DNA of 64,000 bases from Rostratula benghalensis (Eukaryota; Chordata; Aves; Charadriiformes; Rostratulidae): positions 1,158,071 through 1,222,070 of the forward strand of contig VXAI01000035.1 of NCBI GenBank assembly GCA_013399305.1. Direction: 5' to 3'. This document shows positions 1-14,528 of the stretch, piece by piece (within the stretch, counting starts at the first letter, position 1; the number at the start of each line of letters is the position of its first letter). The position numbers were made by a program, and so were the translations under genes. The notes under the pieces were generated by a model. It was not told the origin of the DNA. It did no database searches and worked only from the letters and a program-made list of their open reading frames with translations.

Positions 1-454
1 ATTAAGCAATAGATTTACAATTTGTTCCACAAGTAATACAGTCTGCTCAGACTACGCACATTTTCTCTAGTTTTGATTTTACTACTGTATTCATTTAGCT
101 CAGCAAATTTATAAAACTAATTAAAACAGAAGTACTTTTTTGATTCAAATTGTAAATGAAAAACAACAATCTAATGTAAAATGATGCTTGCAGAGAAAAT
201 AAGACCAATTGCAACTCTATAGGTATTTTATAACTTATGTTTTTTTAAACTAAAAGCAATTATTTTTTTTATAGCAGATTCTTGGCATGGTCTTACTTGT
301 TTTTGTGTTTTGAGATGCCAAGAGAGTGAGAGATTAGGATTTGCTTCAGCAACATAGTCAAACATGTCTAACGGTACCAGTGTAATTAGTCTTCCTTTAA
401 TTCACTGGATCACTTGTTTGCTGAAGCGCTTCACTGATCTGAGATGGTGTCGTA
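1..454. other. unique AT-rich sequence, no gene seen
   Basis: No open frame of note and no recognised repeat. The stretch is AT-rich single-copy-looking DNA that leads directly into the CR1 tail at 455. Confidence 0.6.
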
Positions 455-623
455 GAGTCACAGAATCACAGAATCTCAGGGATTGGAAGGGACCTTGAAA
501 GATCATCCAGTCCAATCTCCCTGACAGAACAGGAACACCTAGATCAGGTCACACAGGAACATGTCCAGGCGAGTTTTGAATGTCTCCAGAGAAGGAGACT
601 CCACCACCTCTCTGGGCAGCCCC
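455..623 (-). mobile_element. CR1 LINE 3' end, 5'-truncated
   Basis: On the minus strand this reads as the last part of CR1 ORF2 followed by the 3' untranslated tail. It enters at the codons for a '[12 protein letters not shown]'-type motif, runs through the end of ORF2 and the 'gatgatctttcaaggtccc' block, and finishes in ATTCTGTG-like 8-mers, seen on the plus strand as repeated 'cacagaat'. Only about 170 bp remain, the usual result of incomplete target-primed reverse transcription. The tail matches the copy at 33,657-34,293 better than the copies at 23-27 kb, so it belongs to that second subfamily. No clear target-site duplication is visible. It has no coding capacity. Confidence 0.93.
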
Positions 624-3600
624 CCAGATTACAACTTCAGGTACAGGTGCATGTGCTCCTCCCCAGTTTTTGTTAATTCTCGTGTCACCACAGGAGTGAA
701 AAGAAGCTGCAGTTCCCGTGCTGTCAGCATCCTGAGGCAGCACCTTCCTGCCATGGTTTTTCCTTGTCTTTGGAGCCCTTCTTTGCCCCCCCAGTTAGTG
801 CTGACAGCCGAGCTTCGTTACGATACGGAGAGCAAGGAACTCGTAACGTTGTTTGAACTCCTCTGATGACATGCCGTTGCAGGTTGAAACACCAATTACC
901 ACGTTTCAAGTGACAAATCTGGAGGGGGAAAAAAAGATGATCATTTAATAAATTTATTATGAAGGCAAATGACTTGTACATAAATCAAACTGCTTCGTTA
1001 AGGGAGAAAGTCACTCAGCTAAATACAGGGGTGACAAAGGTTAACTCCGCAGTCGTGACACCAACTCTTGTGTCATTTCTCCTGAGCTATCGCGACGAGT
1101 GCAGCAGTGCCTGGTGTTGCCATCCCCAGCTCCTCTGGCAGCGATGGCATTTCTCCCGTCACCTTTCGCAACACCAGGAGTGGGCTAAATGTTAGGAGAA
1201 ATTAGTAATCCCGCTTTTGAGAGGGGTGGAATTAAGGACTTTTGCTCTTTTCCGTCTTGTGCAAGCCACAGCATTCCCAGCGCCTCCATGATTTGAATAT
1301 CTGCACTCTTTGTTATAACCCTCACGGAGCAGGATCCTGGTGGCTTCTGTCTCTGCTGGTGTCCTTGTGGTGCTCTGTGCCTTTATCTGAACTGCTGAGC
1401 CATCCCATTCCCATGTTTTCTCCTACTGCTCCAAGGCCACTCAGGCAGTAGCCGTGGCTGCTGTGCAGGGCAGCCCATGTGAAAGGTGTTTTGTAGGATC
1501 CATCTCCAACATCTGGGCACCCCTGGGCCACCCTGCTGAGGCCAGGGTGTCTGGCTGACACTGTGAGGCTGTTCCCTGGGACAGCAAGGTGCATTTGGGC
1601 CCATTTCACAAGGTGGTATGTACCTCTCTGTGTTGTGTTTAATACACAGAAAGAGATGGTGGGTTGTTCTTGGGGATGGGCGAGCCATCTCTATTTTTGT
1701 CAGCATGTTTGCAAATTCCATCCTTTAATCCCTGTGCTTTGGGAGTTTGTGAGCAACATATGGGGATAATGGGGAATATCAGATGCACTGAGGACAGGAA
1801 AAAAGCACAGGAAGGTTTTGGCCACACAAAGACAAAATGGATTAATTTTTCAGTGCCTTTGGAGCTTTTAGGATTCATGAAGATGTGGTGAGGTTTTTAA
1901 ATAACCCAGATAAAGAATTTACGCATCCTTCTGACCCCATATGGTTCTGCTCTTTGGGATGCTCTGCTCACACATGCAGCCTGACTCTCTCCTAATTTAC
2001 TTTTACCTTGAGCAGAAACAGGGCAGGCAGAGAAAGGCAGCACGAACACTAACTCACCATATGTTGTTTCTAATGATTGAGAATAGTGGATGTGCTCGTC
2101 GGTCTCCCAACGTATTCCTCAGGCCAGGGGCCTGTGGCACTACAGCTGTTGTGCTTTTATTTCCCCCCATGTTCTCCCCTCCGCTGCTGAAATCCACAGC
2201 CAGGAAGCTGAGGATGCTGTTGCTGTGATACACCTTTGGAAGACAGCTCTTCTATGAGGACAGAAATGCTGCCGCCTATTTCTCCCCTCCCCGAGTTACA
2301 CAGCCCAGTGTCACTGCCAAGTGGCAGGGAACATGGTTATGGGTTGGGAATTACAGGTTTTTCCAAGCCTCTGCCATGATATACTTTTGTTCTCATTGGT
2401 GAAGCAGAATCCGTTGCAATTTCCTGATGTGGGGTTGGTCCCAGTGCCCTGCTGCTTTTGCACATCCCTGTAGGGCAAGGTGGTGCCTGAAATCAGCAAT
2501 CCCAAAAGACGGTAGAACCGCAGTATTAGTCCATATTATCATAAAATGGCAGGAATTCAGAATATAGCTCTTTTACTGTCTCATTCAAGCAGACAGTAAC
2601 ATTGAAATGTATTTCATTTGATGCCCAAGAGACGCGAGCTAGCGTTTATAGTGACAATGGAAATCTCCTTGTATTCCAAACTCTTCAGGAGAAACATTGA
2701 TAGCTTTATTCAAAATAATGGCATTCAGAATTGCTGAATCGCGTTCCCAGAGCATCTATCCTGGAGGAAAGTCAGCGGCGTCATTCTAGTCATAGTTCCA
2801 ATAATTAAATAAGGTCTAAGTGAGGCACATGTGTCTTCTGATCCGTATTGCAGGGAGGGGATAGCCCATGAAAACAGAAGATGGAAATGCAAGAGGATGG
2901 TCCCAGCTCTGCTGTGGTCCCTCTTCTCTTCACCCACATTTTTGGGGAGAGAAGTTCCCACCCACTAGAAGTCACTAAATTTTGTGAGTTAGGCTGGCAG
3001 AAATGCTTAATAACAAGCAATCAGGATAGTTAGGCATTAAATACACTTTATTAATCTGTCAGCGTTTATTTGTTGTAGTTTTGGATGCAGTCTTACATTA
3101 TCCAACATAGTGAAACCTTGGGTGTAGGTGACATTGTGGCGAATCTTGACCATTTCATTTTGCAAAGGGTTAAAGGGAGGATCGTTTCATTTTTATAGAA
3201 GAACTCTGAGGTCTCTGTATGAGCCCCACAAGAAGTAGCAAGATTCTGCTATTACATTAAATATAAGACCTGCTATGCATTAAAATAAAGTGGAAGTCTG
3301 TGTTAAACTGGCACAAGGCAGAAATTACCCTCATATTCTGAAAGAGGCACTGATACCAAGCAGAAAATAGACTATTTGGAGATCATTCTGCTGATATTTT
3401 TCTTCCCTGTAATTTTTGGGGGGGAGGAAAACAAGCTCTCGGTAGCTGAGGAGTTCATTTTCTCCCGCTGCTGCTTTTTCCATTGAAGTCATCATAATCC
3501 TCCATTTGTGACATCAGAGTTACTGGCTAGCGAGATAATTATGATTTCACAAGCTGAAGATTATGACCTTCAAATGAGGAAGGCACAGCGGGGAGGACAG

Positions 3601-6600
3601 ATTCCTAAGCAACAGCCATCAGATATTTGTGAAATATTTGTGAAAATGTCCTTGCAGTTTAAAAAAAAAAAAGGAGGGAGAGAGGGCAGGAGGGAAACAT
3701 CCAAAAAATATTATCAGCAGCGTGAGTTGCCAGCCAGCATTTTTTTCCCCGAGTTTTCCATTTGGTGCCCATGATTCTCTAACCTGTCTCATTTAGCCTT
3801 AATGAACATGAGACATTTTTTTAGCATGCCATATGTGCTGTGGTCCTTAGGAAAAAAAATGCATCCAAATAACTTATTTTTTATGTTCTGACTCTACCCA
3901 ATCATAATTTACATTTTGCACAGTTTGATGCCCATCTGCAACGTCTTTACTATCAGAAAAGGTAATAAGAAAGGGAGGAAAAAAAACATAGGAACATGTT
4001 GAAGGAATGACACAAGAAAACCTGGTTGGAAGAAAATGATTGATGTCCCTGTGTGAGTAAGCAACTTGGAAAATGGGTTGAAATCCTGTTCCAGTAGTGG
4101 GGCCGGCTCCTCTATCAGCAGTGGCTCTAGAAGAAGAGCCCCAGCAGTTGTCCATGTGGCTTTAGGGAGTCTCTTGCTCTGGAAAGGGGTGGGTGAGGAG
4201 CAGTCAAGCGTCTTGAAAATGAGCCCTGCCTCTTGGCAGATGAGTTGTGCCTCAGCTGGATCCTTATTTGCTATTATGGGACAAGGTCTTCGGTGACCAC
4301 AAACTCTCTCCTGTCCAGAGCTTCTTGCAAACATTTCATCCTGGAAAGGTAAAAGACCTTGAAAGAACATCTGTTCTGCTTTAGTCTTCCATGTCCCTAA
4401 AAACTAAAAAAATCCCCCTTTTTTACTTCAGAGCTTGGCAGGAGGAGGAGGAAAGGAAGGAAACACTAAAGGGAGGTCACAGATAGCACTGGGAGCACAT
4501 TTCCACTGAATGACTTTCTGTCTGATGGGGTCTAACGCAGTTCCCAGACTGGTGGACCTTCTCTGCACCCTCTGTTTTGCCGAGTGCTACATAGGGCCTC
4601 ATTCTTGATGACTGCAACAAATGATGACAACTAATTACACTTAGCAAAAAATTGACGTTTTCCAAACAGAGCTCTAAACTGGGCTATTGGAGAGCCCTGA
4701 TACAGCCAGGTCAGAGGTAGCCCACCATGGCTACAAAGTGACCCCACACAGGGCAGGGTGTGGGACACAGCAGCGGGGACTCTGGTATTGTCCCATTTTT
4801 CTTCCTAATCACCCCAAAGGTCTATTTTTCCCTTTAGTAGCCTGAGTCAGAAAATGTCGTGTCTCCCTTGCCTGGAACGGTACTGTTTCAGAAATGTTTC
4901 ATTTTGATAACACGAGCTGATTGGAGCTGTTTCAGCCCAAAGAGACCTTCAGTTACTTCAGCCCAGGTTTTACAAACTCGGAATTTAAGAATTGGTTGCA
5001 GTAGTCAGAGCACTGCTTTTAGCATTTTCCAGCCTTAGTGGAAAGCCAGCCCTGGTTTTATGACTTAGTCTCCTCACATTTAGCAGGTGATTAAAAAGAC
5101 AAAAAAAGCAGCTTTTCTTACTTAAATGACACATAGAAGAGAAATTCCTGGCATTAATGGTAACCCCCAGTGCTCTGTTTGGATGTGAGGAACAGCAGGA
5201 GGCAGAGGACTTGCACTGAAGGCGCACCTGAGGGGCCTGGCACATGGGCTAAAGTCTTTGTCAAGGTGAAGAGAAAAGATTTCTTGACATTGGGTATAAA
5301 AGGCAGGATTTCTCCATAGGTCAAGACCTCTTCCACAGAACCAAGGTCATGTTTGAATCTGTTTGTGCTTTCCCTGCTCTGAAATAGGGATGGGGTGTTT
5401 TTACGGAGCTCCGAGACTTGGTAGGTACTCAACGGTGTAGATGATGGACAGGGGATGTTCCAGAGCCATCACAGCTAATGGAACTTTAAGCTTGGCCATC
5501 TGAATGCTGGAGCCTGAAATACCCCAACTGTTGTCAGGAGGGCTGCTTTGAAAAGCAGAGAAAGCAAGCTGTCTCCAGGAGCTAGATGGGGCCAACGTGC
5601 AGTCAGAAGTACGAACCCAATCCAAATCCTCCCGTCCCACTTGAATCCGCAGCAAACTGCTTGTGATCAAGATACAGACTAATAACTATTTGTATAAAAT
5701 ATTTAGTGACTAATCTCTTGTTACAGATGCTTCAGGGAGTGCTGTAAGCTGCTTGCAGACAATTGAAAAATTAAAAAAGAAAAAAAAAGGGGGGGGAGGG
5801 GAGGAATTATTGACTACATAACTCACTACACGTGAGTTGACCAGCTTTAGGAGCTGCAGTGTTAAACCACAAGACAGGACCCTGCAGAGCATCTGGAGTG
5901 TCTTTACCCACTAGTGGAGAATAAAGTAGCAGCAGGTATCGTGCTGGGAATGAGTCTATGTATTGCAAAACAGAATTCATTTAAAGTTACAGCTTGCAAA
6001 TGTTGTGGATGGAGTGAGAACCAAGTGTAGATCTGAACCATTAACATTCCTGTGCCTTCCTCCTGTATTTGGCATTACTCAGAGCAATACAGTATTTTTT
6101 TTTTCTCGTTAATAAATAAAAAAACTCCGTTTACTTCTCCAGTTTCACTTTTGCTAAGCATATATCCGTGGCAATGAACTGAAAAACCCAGCAGAATAAC
6201 TAAGTACAGACAAATAAGTGGAGGAGTTCAATTATCATTTTCCCCTATTGAAACTGCCTTTTAACAACTACATCTTCTGACTGACAGCTTATTAATACTA
6301 ATTACATTAGATATATGCAACATAACTAATGCACTAGTACTTTCAATTATCTTCCCTTGTCTTCATTCCTTCCCTTGCTCTCCCATCCTCCCTTTTTGTG
6401 CCCTGTAACCGCTACCTTGGGCTGCAGCTCAGAGCAAATGGATCTGTCTGTCCGTGAGTAAAAGTAAAAAAAGTAAAATTTCTTACATGGGTGAGAAATG
6501 TAGGAAAGCAGTGCGTGTATACAAGGCTGAGTGGGTGCTTCCAGCTTCCAGCCTCAGCAGCAGTGGGAAATGCTTTGAATGTTGGAGGAAATTTCCTGTG

Positions 6601-9600
6601 GGGGGTCCTCTGACATTTTATTGTGGAGGTCCTGTGAAATTCCGACGAAGGTCATCTGAAGTTCCTGTGGAGGTCCCACCCTGTCTCAGGCTGTTGTGGC
6701 CTGATTTGTACATCAATTTTCACAGCTTTTCCAGAGCGCAGTGCAAACCCAGTGCTAATCCCGGGCACTCTGCAGTAGGTGTGTTTTGGTGGTCTGAGAC
6801 TGAAGCAGCACTGATTGACCCTCTTCTCAGTATGAGATCGGCAGAAGGTTTCTGCGCACTGGCCTTTTTCTTTTACAAAGTCACAGTCACTCCCCCCAGG
6901 TCCTTGTGTAGACCAAAGTCCCCAGTATTGTCTCAGCTTTGTTTGTGTCTGGATTTTCCCCCTATCTAATGAACTGTCAATCGCTTATGCAAATCAGGTG
7001 AGAAGAGACATTTAAAGGTTATTTATAATGCCTGAAAACATTATGAAATCAATCACTGCAGCCTTTACAGCTCCCCCCATTCAGGTGTCATTTAGATCTC
7101 TGACTTTTTAGATTATATTGCTCGAATGGTTTACGTAAGAAGACAAATATGTTTTGATTTTTTTGATATAATCTTGCTGATTGCTGAAACATCTATGACA
7201 GTTGATAGGGAAATCAGGGAGGTTTTGATTAGGCTTTTCTGATATGTAAATGTTTGTAAATGCATTTTATATTTCGGCGTTTCTTTTATGTTCTATTTTA
7301 AAAGTAGGTAGTAGTATCCCATGGCAATTACACTTTAAAGAGCGAGCCTTAGATGAACGTGTGAATAGCATGTATTTAAAGGAACTCTAAGAGTAAACAT
7401 TGACTACTCTGACTACTCTGTGCAGAAAGTTTGTGGAGAAACCCTTTAATATTCACCAAGTGTTTACACCAGGCTCTTACACAGTCAGTGTGCCTTGGTT
7501 ATAACACTTCATAATTGCTAAAAGTTAGACTGGCACCATGGTTAGGCACAAAATTCAATGGTTGTCCAGTAAAAAGCCTCAATAAGATGGGACTACTACC
7601 ATGAACTTGCAAGTGAGTACACCAGGTCCTTACACAGCGGTTGTTGGTGCTCACTCCTTGCACTGTTCATGGTTCATGGAGAGATGTCTCTGACCAGCAG
7701 GTTTTGTGCCTGTTGTCTCTCAGATGTCCTGGACAGTGCTGTAAGGCAACATAGAGGGAAATAAGATCACCACATCCCTTGAGGTGCATTTTAATAATAT
7801 TTTTCTATGGAGTAAATCAGTATGGTTCACCTGGTGCTCATCAGGAAGCACCACTGGGGACATGGGAAGCTTGAGATGATGCAGGTGGTGGAAAGAACCC
7901 CTGTGTGTGGTCCTGCTGCAGCATCGTAGGGCTTTGAGCACCCGGCGTGGGCAGGTTTGGTTAGTGGTGCTCAGGAACTTCATGTTTGCAGGCTTTTTCA
8001 ATAAGAAAGAAGCTCAACTGAGGACAAATCTACCACCTGTTGTCTACAGAAAAGACAAATAAATGGTTAAACTCAACAAGAGTTGTGACACAAAGAAGAA
8101 GGTTTAAAATACATATTTTGACCTGGGTGCTAATTAAAGCTGAATCTTTCGTAGTCTCAGTGTTTGGAGCCCATTAAGCTTTTGGAGTGGTTTCCAGAGT
8201 GGGAACAGCAGACTGAGAAGAGGAAAATCTTCCAGTGTTGGGGTCCTTGTTAGCTCTCCTTTCAGTTTTGGCCTCAAAGAGCCAACTTTACGTTTTCAAA
8301 TAGCAAGTTTGCTCTTGTGGAGCATCTGCCATCTTCTGCAAATCACACAGCTTTGGATCAAAGGACAAACAAAAAGCCCGGATGGAGGAGGTTGAATCCA
8401 AACCTTTCCCGAAATGGGGAAGTGGGGCAGGAGTTCTCACCCCGGTCCACCTGCAGCTTTGGATCTCTCATTTGTATTGTGCCCTGCTGGCATCCCTGCT
8501 CAGTTTCATGGGAGTTCAAGGCTCTGTTAATTCACCTGCTTGCTTTCATCTTTCCAAGTAAATTAACAGCTATTTCAGCAGTATCATGGTAAATCTGTAA
8601 CATTTATTTTGAAAAGGAAAAAGAGCTCAAAAGATTACCTAGGTGTCCAGCTGTGATAATATTACCTGCCTTGTAAAATGCCGTAGGTGACTTTGAAGAT
8701 ATAAAGCAAATTGAGGATTATATTAACTTCCTTCTGATTTGCTAAAATTATTAATTCAGTGTCGCAACTATCAAATAGTGTAGGGTTATTATTTTTTTAA
8801 GTATAAATGCCTAACTGTCTTTTATACACATGGCAAACTACTGCCTTCAAGTCAATAAAACCTGTTTTGATTATATCTGTAGTAGAGGTTGATAGAGGTG
8901 GGGTTTTATTTTTTACTGGTGTTTTCTTTCTAATACAAGCTTACAGTAGCCTGCATTCACATTCAGCCTAAATAGTCAGAAGAATGAGTATTGCATAACA
9001 ATGTGAATTTATAATACCACAGTTTTACCTTGGAGATTCCCAAATTTTTTTCCAATTTCTTCTGCCTCACTGCAGGGCAGACTTACGGTAGGTGTCACTC
9101 AGGGAACAAAGATCACATTCCCATGATCAAAGCAGGTCAGTGGCAGAAGTGGAACCATGGTGCCTCTTTCCAGAACTTTCTAGTCTAAAGCACCACTAGC
9201 GATTTTGGAACTCGAATTCTGCCTTTTTTTCAAGCTGATAAATTTAGTGGTTTACCTATTCTGTGTAGCATCTTACATCAGTGTTGGAAGGTGCTCTGGT
9301 TGGCTTCTCTTCATGGGAGCACTCTTTGGAAGGGACCTGGTGACTCCGTCTACACTATATTAAGGGATGCCGTTGCCAGGAAAGCTCCTGAGCTGTTTCA
9401 GTGATTTTTGTTTTTGCCACTTCAGTGCTGGCTTCTGACTCTTCCCAGAAGTGTGTGTTCCCAGGGGCTGCGGGAAGAATTGCAAGGCTTTTTAGGGGAG
9501 GACATCGCAATTACAGTGATTTAGAATAGAAGAGGATGGCTGAGTCACAGCTCAGCTTCACAAAGCTGGAGTGGGTGACACAAAAGTGTATTTAAATCTT

Positions 9601-11007
9601 TCTCAGCTCTTGTGTGTTCTGGCTGGAACATTTCATTCTCTGGTGGAGACTTGAGCTTATTGTTTATTCATTGTTTGTTAATCGCGATGCACTAGAGCAG
9701 GGAATAGAAAGAAAAAGTGGGAATGGCCAGGAGCAACTGCTACCCACCATAATGGAATGATGGTTTTTGGGGATGGTGAGGCTCACTGGGCTGGGAGGCT
9801 CACACAGATACCTGGTGTCACACCTCGTGCGCTACCAGTGAGGCAGAAAAAGGAATTAAACATTCACCCAAGAGATCAAAAAAATCTAATTATCTGTTGG
9901 GGCAGAATCTTAAAGTGTCTTAACCCCAGGATTAATACAGCAACATATTTTCCAGTTCAGGTTCCCTATTCAACCAGGCTTGGCTAATCCACATTTCCAG
10001 GGCAGATGTAAGACAATAGTGACTAGTGCTGTAGTCTCCTACCTGCCCATGCTCTTCTGCCCGTGCTCTGCTTCCAACACAATGAGATCATTGTTTACAT
10101 TTCATTGCCTCTTCCATTAATCAGGAACACTTTGAAATCGTAAGAGCACTGTAGCATTTCTGTTAATCAATAACTAACTGAGCTATTAATTTTCTACTAA
10201 TACATTGTCCTTTAGTGTGCAGAGAGTGAAAACTTGTCGATTACCTGTACTGATCCTACCCAACGCTCATGAGGGTTGGTGGAGAGCTTTCCCTGGAATT
10301 CAGTGAGTGCCCAGAGATGCCCAAAGATGCCCCATTAGAGGTGCTAAGGGATGCAAGAAAAACAGGAGCTCTGAAGCCCCTCACATCATTGTGGTTCTAC
10401 AACTTCAAGGTTTTAAGAACAGCTCTAGCAGCAGTTAATATTGGTAGATGGGAGCTGGTTTAAGTCTTAGAATTTTTGGAGATATCTTCTGCCTTTCTTT
10501 TCCTTGAAAGGTATTTATTGGTAAATTTGATTCAAAACTCCCTTTCCAACTAAGAAAGGAAGTAACTCTGGCACTAAAATACTTTTAATTGGGGTATGAT
10601 GTGTACAGTAAGTTTGGACAGACACTGCTGACCCTTGTTGGGACCAACAATATACGTTCTTCCTCTCCTCTTCCTCTCACTTCTATAACAGGGGGAAGTC
10701 CTGCAACAAGATGTGAGCTAAAAAATTCCATAGCTATAACATTTTACAGTAGCAGAGCTCTGATAATGAGTTTAACAAATAATTAGCTGCAGTAGCGCTT
10801 TGTTTCATAAAAGTGCAGTAGTTGATGAACTTGCTACGCCACAATTAGGAGCTCATTAGCAAACAAAATTCAAGGGTAACAAATACCTTAAGGGCACGAT
10901 TTTAGTAGTATTTCATGAAATCCTAAAAGTAAAGGAAGAAGAATGAAGAAATGTAAATTTTTTCCCCAGAAATGCTACACACCTCCTGTGGGACTGGGAT
11001 GTGGGAC
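624..11007. other. 10-kb stretch without a recognised gene or repeat
   Basis: I see no recognisable gene. The longest open frame is 171 codons at 6,454-6,969 (plus), which is about the length expected by chance in 64 kb. Local features are an A run at 3,661-3,672, an A-then-G tract at 5,777-5,803, a degenerate short repeat at 6,597-6,676 and a doubled 9-mer (tgactactc) near 7,404. The remainder is unique-looking AT-rich DNA with scattered TAAT cores that could include conserved noncoding elements, but this cannot be judged from one sequence. Confidence 0.55.
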
Positions 11008-11076
11008 GTGTCCCTCCGCGGGGGTTGGAACTCGATGATCTTTATGGTCCCTTCTGCCCCAAACCATTCTATAATT
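11008..11076 (+). mobile_element. short CR1 3'-tail remnant
   Basis: About 70 bp match the final CR1 segment: a 'tgtccct...ggggttggaactcgatgatct' equivalent, then a 'ggtccctt..ccaaaccattctat' equivalent, then a decayed 8-mer tail. The order and spacing equal those at the ends of the other CR1 copies in this window. Nothing of ORF2 remains. It is a severely 5'-truncated or partly deleted copy on the plus strand. Confidence 0.8.
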
Positions 11077-14000
11077 TTATCTGGAAGTCAGGAGTGAAGC
11101 TCTGTAGGCCTTTCCATGTCATTACAAATGGCACTGTATCCCCATTTTATTTTGCTCAACTAGTAAAATCCATATTGTTTTTCTACTCTGTTGTTTAATT
11201 TGATGGTTTTATTAAAAAGGAAGATATTCTTTTTGCTATTGCATGTATCTCAGGAAAGAGTTTTTTCTTTGGTTTTGATCTTTTTTATTTTTCAGTCTCA
11301 TTCAGGAAATAGTAATCTTAACAAAGCTGGCAAAAAGTATTTCCTGGGCTGCTCACAAACCACCAGGAGATACCTTCCATGAAGCCATGTAGTCCATCAA
11401 AGAGTTCTAGGGAATTTTTGCTGCTGTTTATATGATTATTTGAAGATATCATTTTCTGTGGGTTAACTCTGCCAGAAATGCATCCCTCATTCTCTCTGTA
11501 ATGGATAAAGCAACAGGACAAAGAGAGCTGGTTTTACCCTTGTCCTGAGAAAAACCTTTTACAAAATGATAATGAACTTCTAACAAATGAGAAAGCTGGT
11601 TATCACTGGAGAGAATTAATCTTTGACTTGATTGAGAATACCTATGCCAAATTACAAGCTACGATATCCATCTGCTTGCTGTTATCCAGCAATATAGATT
11701 TATTGTGACATTTTGGAGAAGGAGTAAGAAAACATATGAACAACTGTTTTGGTTCGTTAGCCCTTTATTGGTAAAGCATGGTGCTTGGTGATGTTAGAGG
11801 TGTACGAAAAGACAGTCCTTTGGCTGAAATCATACAATCGTTGCATTTACAAGGCTGTGTGGAGCATCCCCAAGGACAAGCTTACAAATTAGCTGCTGCT
11901 TTCTATTACTTGACTGTGAGATCGTTCTTTCAGTTGGTACTGGAGTGATTCAGCCAGTAGCTCCAGGAGATGGAAGAAACTGTTAGGGTCCATCCAGATC
12001 TGTCTGGATAGCAGCTGCCTAGGACACCAGACTCACTCATCCCAGTGTCAGGTGGATAAAACACCCTCATCTTTCCTCCAGCTCCTCTGCCACCACAGGT
12101 CGAGAGAGCTGCTAGTGGGGGCAGTGTGGGCATGGAGCAGCCAGGGTCTCCTGCTCTTTCAGAGCCTACCTCTCAGACCCAGGGGAGGTGAAGGAAGCAC
12201 TACCAGGACAGTGTCACCCCAAATATTTCCAGTTTAGACTCTTAACTCCAGTTGTCATCATAAAAAGCCCTTCATTTGTGGCAGGTTTCTAGGCTGGAAA
12301 ATCCATCTGTGTTGTTGCTTTCTTTTCTCACAAATATTTACTTTTAGTCCACTGTAGTGGGCTATTCTGTGGGTTGATTTATTTGCAATTAAGGATCTCA
12401 GAGTCAGGATCTTACAGCCTTCTAAGCCAACTCCATTTCCATATGGGAGAACTTCTGGAAATGCACTTTAGGTTTATGACACTGACTTGGCTTAATTTAA
12501 TTTACTGTTCACTTAACTGATTATTCAAAGTACCAGATGTGACAGACAATAGATTCAGCTGGAATACTACCTCACAGGCATGTTCAACATGTAGAATATG
12601 CTTTTCATATGTGAAGGTAGTGGATGTCCCTTGTCTACATGCAAGAGCAATCAAAGAGCAATAAGTTTGGTTTTGAAAGGATGGTGAGGCTCAGGAGGAG
12701 ACAAGGTCCCTTATTTCTTCTGCAACCTTTGTGACAGCAGATGTGAGAGCCTAACCAAAGCTCTGTTGGGTGAGATAAAATGTGAATATCTAAAAAGGCC
12801 AGCAGCAAAGGATTTGTCATGTGTTAAGCATTTGTTCTTAATTATTTACTGACATTAGGCTAAGTAATTCTGCTACTAAGTCTGGTAAGTACCTTAAAGT
12901 CAGACAATAAAATGGTGCCAGAAATGTGGAACATCTCATGTTTTTAAGAGCGTGTGACATCCAGTGACTGAGACAGTCTTTCTAAAATGAGAGGTCAGGC
13001 AGAACAGCGTTGGTAAAAGCATGTGTAAGTCACACATACTTGCTGACTTTATGGTCATTGGTGCCTTAAAACCTTGAGCTGGAGTAAGGTTCAGGTGCTT
13101 TGATAGCTGGTCCTTAGAGGTGGCATTGGCCATCAGGTAGGAACAGAAGAGTCGCAGCAGTCTGCTGAGGCCTCCTACCTTTTCACTCACTGCATTTATC
13201 CTTTGGAGAAGAGTGAAATGTTTGGTCAAGACAAGAGCAATGGAGACATGATTAATTCCAGGAGAAACTCTAGTTCAGCAGGAAAGAGACCTGGCTGCTT
13301 TTGGAGAAGCAAACATCAGATGCCCATCATCAAGACTTTTGAAGTTTGTGGTCTGAGATTCCTTCAGGTTGGGTCAGGACCTCTCTAGGGTACTCATCTA
13401 GACCTTTACTATTAAAGAAAGATTAAAAATTAAACTGTCAGTAAGGCAGGAACCTGAACTTCAAACTCCCCTGTGCCAGTGAAATGCTAATCTGATCTCA
13501 GCAGTACCCAGTAAAGTCAATCTGTCTTTCTTGCCTAGTTAATTTTTAATTACTTCTATGGATGGAAGAGCTGTGGTAGGTGAGCCTAAGAGAAGACTGC
13601 CTTGCCACAGCCCCTAGATCCCAGTATGGAATGGGGAACAAAATGAACTAAACTTCTGTCGTTATTTATATTCTGTATTACACCCCTGTGTTTATTTATC
13701 CAAGACTTGGTATGTAGGCCTGTTCTTTGAACTGATGTTCAAGGGTAATAGTACACAAAAAAATCTGCTTGTGTGTACACGTTCACGGTACACTGTCGGG
13801 CTGGTAATGGGAACAGTATTTCCTAGGTCTACAGCAAATGTTTTTAGCAGCACTAACTGGGAAAGAGGATTAATGTGATCAAAATGAAAACCAATTTTAC
13901 CTTCAATTTAGTGGTGATTCAGTAGTCTATCCCGGGGTATTTGTCTCAAAGTTTATAGAAATATTTAAAATTAACTTTTAAAGCATTCTTTTTAAGATGG

Positions 14001-14528
14001 TATTTTGATTTGGCTAGTGGTGATTTTTGCAATATTTCTGTCGTTCTGCATCAACACTTACAAAGCATGTGAGGCTGTAAAGATTAATGCCCTGTATCAG
14101 CACAGCATTTAACGTGCTGAATTTTATCATCACTGTAAAGGGAGGGAACTCAGAGATTATAAAGCCCATCTCCATTACATGGACAGCCCCAAAATTACAG
14201 TGCTGAGGTAACGGCAGGCCCAGGCTCAGACTCCTGTTGAGCCAGGGCCACCTTAGTCAAAACCTCTCTAGACCTTCTGTGCTTCCTCCTCCACCATCTC
14301 ATTGCTCGTAGGGAACAGGGCAGCTCTGTCAGTGACACTGATGGGTTTTTGCAGGCTCAGGAAGATCCCATGAAAAGACCATCCAAGGTCAGCAAGACCT
14401 GAAGGTTCAGGTCACTGCCAGGGAAAAAGTGTTAATGAGGGACATAGGACCTCAGTGGAGAAAAGTGGGAGTTAGAGGGTCCCCGGGTGGCTACAGAAGA
14501 AGTGGCTTCCTCGTTCCTTTCAACATGG
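11077..14528. other. no gene recognised
   Basis: Only short chance open frames (all under 100 codons) and no recognised repeat. Base composition is AT-rich and even. Confidence 0.5.

Noticed and set aside
6454..6969. 171-codon plus-strand open frame as a gene
   Set aside because: At this length one or two such frames are expected by chance in six frames of 64 kb. No domain, no signal of codon bias and no splice or promoter support can be seen.
7441..7660. Near-repeat 'tacaccaggctcttacacag' / 'tacaccaggtccttacacag' as a tandem or SINE
   Set aside because: Similarity is limited to about 20 bases at a distance of about 150 and does not extend, so it may be coincidence.
14160..14245. Another MIR-like remnant ('cggcaggcccaggctcag')
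   Set aside because: Only the 'cccaggctcagactcctg' end is suggestive; the 'ggtcacacagc' core is absent.
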